NCBI RefSeq assembly: GCF_000160535.1
Contig: NZ_GG704787.1
Coordinates: 1 to 42,688, forward strand
Origin: Hallella bergensis DSM 17361
GTDB taxonomy: Bacteria > Bacteroidota > Bacteroidia > Bacteroidales > Bacteroidaceae
Length of the DNA: 42,688 nt
Reading direction: 5' to 3'
Part shown: piece by piece, positions 40,972 through 42,688 of the stretch
Position numbering within the stretch: the stretch's first letter is position 1
Layout of the letters: the number at the start of each line of letters is the position of its first letter
Program-made: the position numbers and the translations under genes
The notes under the pieces: generated by a model
Seen by the model: only the letters and a program-made list of their open reading frames with translations
Databases searched by the model: none
What the model was told of the DNA's origin: nothing

Positions 40972-41532
40972 ATGAAAAAACTCTTTTTCCTGTTTGCTAT
41001 TATTGCAACACTGACATCTTGCCAAAAGACAAAAGATGATTTAGCAGTAGATTTTATAAAAAAAAGTCTTAGGCTTATGAACAACGCTGGAGAAGAAGCA
41101 ACTATCGTTTCATACGGTCCTTTGGTACCTGCACAATTGAAATTTGAAGAAACCGAGAAGGGGATGCAGTTGAAAGATGAAATAGACAAGATAAATAAGG
41201 AAGTGAGCGAGGATCTTAAATTCTTAAAGCAGTGGGCAGGTATTGCTAATATAGAAACCGATTTAGACAAAGTGCAAAGTAAAATAAAATTAGCACACCA
41301 ACTTGAGGATTCTTTACAAGCAGAAAGTTTACATTTCACTTATGATACTTCAATGGTTATGAAACCGGTTGTCATAAAAAGGAATGAAGGAGGAATACAG
41401 ATTACAGATACTGCCTATTATTTCTTTGATAAAACAGTCACACAACTTAAAGGCATAAAAGGAAAGAAAAATGGCACATACCAATATTTCGATTTCAAAA
41501 CAACATATCAAAGATTGACAGCACCTAAATGA
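40972..41532 (+). CDS. Lipoprotein expressed from the lysogeny unit
   Basis: The 186-aa protein starts KKLFFLFAIIATLTSCQKTK, a signal peptide with lipobox LTSC. The Cys is followed by QKTKDD, which may serve as surface-export signal in Bacteroidetes lipoproteins. The rest is helical with many Asp, Glu and Lys. It stands 23 bases behind the repressor gene on the same strand and is much AT-richer than the structural genes, like many late-acquired prophage genes. A role in superinfection exclusion or lysogenic conversion is likely by position; the sequence was not recognised. Confidence 0.75.
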   Translation: MKKLFFLFAIIATLTSCQKTKDDLAVDFIKKSLRLMNNAGEEATIVSYGPLVPAQLKFEETEKGMQLKDEIDKINKEVSEDLKFLKQWAGIANIETDLDKVQSKIKLAHQLEDSLQAESLHFTYDTSMVMKPVVIKRNEGGIQITDTAYYFFDKTVTQLKGIKGKKNGTYQYFDFKTTYQRLTAPK

Positions 41533-41802
41533 GCAAATAACAATAGACGAATCACCCTTATAATAGCATGATATGCCCTTAAAATAGACCGCACGCACAC
41601 TTTTTACGGGAGGACTTAGCTAAACACGCCCCGAAAGCCTTGTAAATACAAGGTTTACCTAATTATTTGTGCGTTCCAATACTGGTATTATACCCCCTGT
41701 AATGTGGAATAGATGAGGGGGGCAAACGGCAAAAATCGGTGTCAATCCGTTTTTTCTCGCCATTATTAGGGGGGTAAATGTGGGCAAAACTATATAAAAA
41801 GT
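41533..41802. other. Non-coding region between lipoprotein gene and iterons
   Basis: No gene is supported. It contains a small hairpin CCTTGT-AAAT-ACAAGG (41638-41653), AATAC-TG-GTATT, and two runs of G (GAGGGGGGC and AGGGGGGT). A short minus-strand frame (41659-41850) is a chance frame. The hairpin may end the lysogeny transcript, although a strong T-run is missing. Confidence 0.5.
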
Positions 41803-41878
41803 GCAAACCCAAATGCAAACCCTATCGACACATTTCGTTTTACACTGCAAACCCTATCGCAAACCCAAGTGTAAACCC
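41803..41878 (+). repeat. 12-bp iterons around an internal end-site copy
   Basis: Five copies of GCAAACCC (the last GTAAACCC) start at 41803, 41815, 41847, 41859 and 41871; neighbours are spaced exactly 12 bp with variable 4-base tails (AAAT, TATC, TATC, AAGT). Between copies 2 and 3 lies ACATTTCGTTTTA (41830-41842), identical to the transposase sites at the tips. The block may be an operator or enhancer, as the Mu internal activation sequence binds both repressor and transposase. Confidence 0.7.
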
Positions 41879-41931
41879 AAAGCCATTTTTACTCATAAAA
41901 TCACCCTATATTCAACCTCTTGAAACATAAA

Positions 41932-41970
41932 AACGGTTTCCGACTGTTCAAATACCAGTCGGAAACCGTT
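41932..41970 (-). terminator. Long hairpin terminator behind the 72-aa gene
   Basis: A perfect 15-bp stem (41932-41946 with 41956-41970) and 9-base loop; on the minus strand it is followed by TTTATG within a T-rich patch. It stands 37 bp behind the stop of the rightmost gene and would stop its leftward transcript before the iterons. Confidence 0.8.
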
Positions 41971-42006
41971 CAACTATTGTTCTATCAGCGTTTTAGCCGT
42001 TCAAAC

Positions 42007-42225
42007 TTATCTCTTTTTTATCGCTTTTGACCGTATAAGTTCACCCGCCATAATACACGCCTTTTTATTCAAGACAACGCCGCCTTTGCTCAATCCGGCA
42101 CGCTCCAGAGAGCACTGCTTTATCCCTATCTCATCTGCTGTCAGAACACTGTATATGGCCGGAATTGAGCCGAAGTAATAGTTCTTCCGCCCCTGTATCA
42201 AATGCACGTGTATAACCTTTGTCAT
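42007..42225 (-). CDS. Small conserved-looking right-end protein
   Basis: The 72-aa basic protein (TKVIHVHLIQGRKNYYFGSI, PAIYSVLTADEIGIKQCSLE, then GLSKGGVVLNKKACIMAGEL) looks like small proteins common in Bacteroides genomes and mobile elements, with a beta-hairpin and a helix. It has its own -7 box (TATATTTG) and terminator, so it forms a single-gene unit at the right end, apart from the early operon. The function is unknown; as a lone gene near the iterons it may bind DNA. Confidence 0.65.
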   Translation of the reverse strand: MTKVIHVHLIQGRKNYYFGSIPAIYSVLTADEIGIKQCSLERAGLSKGGVVLNKKACIMAGELIRSKAIKKR

Positions 42226-42256
42226 TTTTCTATCCTTTAAGTTTCATTTTCGGCTG

Positions 42257-42264
42257 CAAATATA
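42257..42264 (-). promoter_or_regulatory. Promoter -7 box of the 72-aa gene
   Basis: The minus strand reads TATATTTG, an exact TAnnTTTG box, 32 bases before the start codon. No clear TTTG -33 box is found at the right spacing in the AT-rich upstream part. Confidence 0.55.
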
Positions 42265-42570
42265 CAAAATAATTACTATATACGATATTTTAAGCATATA
42301 AAAATAAAATTCACCCACCAAAAAGAGGCTTCTGCCCCCATGTCTTTTTAGGTTACCGTTATCATTTTCCCGACATCATGAAGATGATAGCACCCCATTT
42401 TAGCCCTCTTTTTTGCGCTCTGTGCCCTTGCAAACTCGCTGTGCCAATATCTTATCCTTTTGTGCTCGAAAAAGCCCTCAAATCGCCCTCTTTTGCGTTC
42501 CGTGTAACATTATCCCTTCAAACACTGTTCAAACAGCCCCCGAATGTAACGCAAATGTAAAGCCGATGTA
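42265..42570. other. Non-coding right-end region
   Basis: No gene is supported. The short plus-strand frame 42378-42560 lacks protein character. Near the inner end site the words AATGTAA and TTCAAACA repeat a few times, but without clear period. In Mu the right end is a packaging and transpososome zone without genes, and this stretch fits that. Confidence 0.5.
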
Positions 42571-42676
42571 ACATTTCGTTTTGTCGCCGCACATCATCAT
42601 CTATCAACCTAACCATCTGATTTACAAAGCATATCACGCATTTACGCTTCATCTCGTTTTCTCACATTTCGTTTTA
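42571..42676 (-). repeat. Right-end transposase binding sites (R1, R2 and a degenerate copy)
   Basis: ACATTTCGTTTTA at 42664-42676 and ACATTTCGTTTTG at 42571-42583 are inverted copies of the left-end motif. CATCTCGTTTT at 42650-42660 is a poorer copy next to the outermost one. Copies at the right tip are fewer and farther apart than at the left, as in Mu, where the two ends also differ. The outermost copy is 12 bp from the window end, as against 10 bp at the left, so the window begins and ends at or very close to the phage ends. Confidence 0.8.
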
Positions 42677-42688
42677 CCCCCCTTATGT

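Noticed and set aside
41803..41878. Short repeats as a CRISPR array
   Set aside because: Repeats of 8 bases with 4-base spacers are far too short and no cas gene is present; they are iteron-like.
42378..42560. 60-codon plus-strand frame near the right end
   Set aside because: No start signal, low-complexity Pro/Ser/Leu composition, and it lies in the end-site region.

Overview
The window looks like one complete, or very nearly complete, transposable (Mu-like) phage genome of a Bacteroidales host, most likely Bacteroides, Phocaeicola or Parabacteroides. The signs are a MuA-type DDE transposase and a MuB-type ATPase, copies of one 13-14 bp motif at both tips in opposite orientation, several promoters of the Bacteroidetes form (TTTG, about 20 bp, TAnnTTTG), few Shine-Dalgarno sites, and a lipoprotein typical of the phylum. 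No tail sheath gene is seen. A tape measure, tube, Dit-like and Tal-like set implies a long non-contractile (siphovirus) tail. The layout and the diversity-generating retroelement (DGR) recall the published Bacteroides 'Hankyphage' group; that comparison is from memory and was not searched.

Layout, right to left. The right end (41.5-42.7 kb) holds transposase end sites, a block of 12-bp iterons around an internal end-site copy, and a 72-aa gene. The lysogeny unit (+, 40.2-41.5 kb) encodes a LexA/CI-like repressor and a lipoprotein. Face to face with it starts the early operon (-, 40.1-32.8 kb): small proteins, a tRNA-like element, MuA, MuB, a second RecA-like ATPase, and small regulators including DUF3164-, GemA- and DUF4406-like proteins. 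It ends at a perfect hairpin terminator. A small HTH gene with its own promoter follows (32.4-32.7 kb).

The virion genes form two divergent late units fired from a symmetric promoter pair at 25.83-25.96 kb. The rightward unit (26.0-32.4 kb) encodes the terminases, a gp36-like protein, a DUF935 portal, a MuF protein with a C-terminal nuclease-type domain, a gpG-like protein and a tail terminator. The leftward unit (25.7-2.1 kb) encodes a ClpP-type protease/scaffold, major capsid protein, lysis genes, tail tube, tail chaperones, tape measure, Dit-like and Tal-like proteins, and a 2294-aa receptor-binding protein. That protein ends in the variable repeat of the DGR, followed by the template repeat, the reverse transcriptase, a DUF4376-like protein and a phospholipase A2-like protein. 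The left end (0.1-2.1 kb) carries a thymidylate-synthase-fold enzyme, a D12-class adenine methyltransferase, a small HTH protein and a strongly structured, apparently rightward small RNA.

The strongest observations are these. (1) The DGR: template and variable repeats (114 bp) differ at seven positions, all template adenines. (2) A textbook -1 frameshift signal (T TTT TTC, 5-nt spacer, 7-bp GC-rich stem) at the end of the portal gene leads into the MuF frame, which has no ATG or GTG start, so a portal-MuF-nuclease fusion is predicted. (3) A thymidylate-synthase homologue carries Asp at the usual Asn that selects dUMP, as in dCMP hydroxymethylases. (4) There are three unexplained RNA or DNA elements: the structured RNA at 1.97-2.10 kb, the tRNA-like fold at 39.85-39.92 kb, and the iterons at 41.80-41.88 kb.
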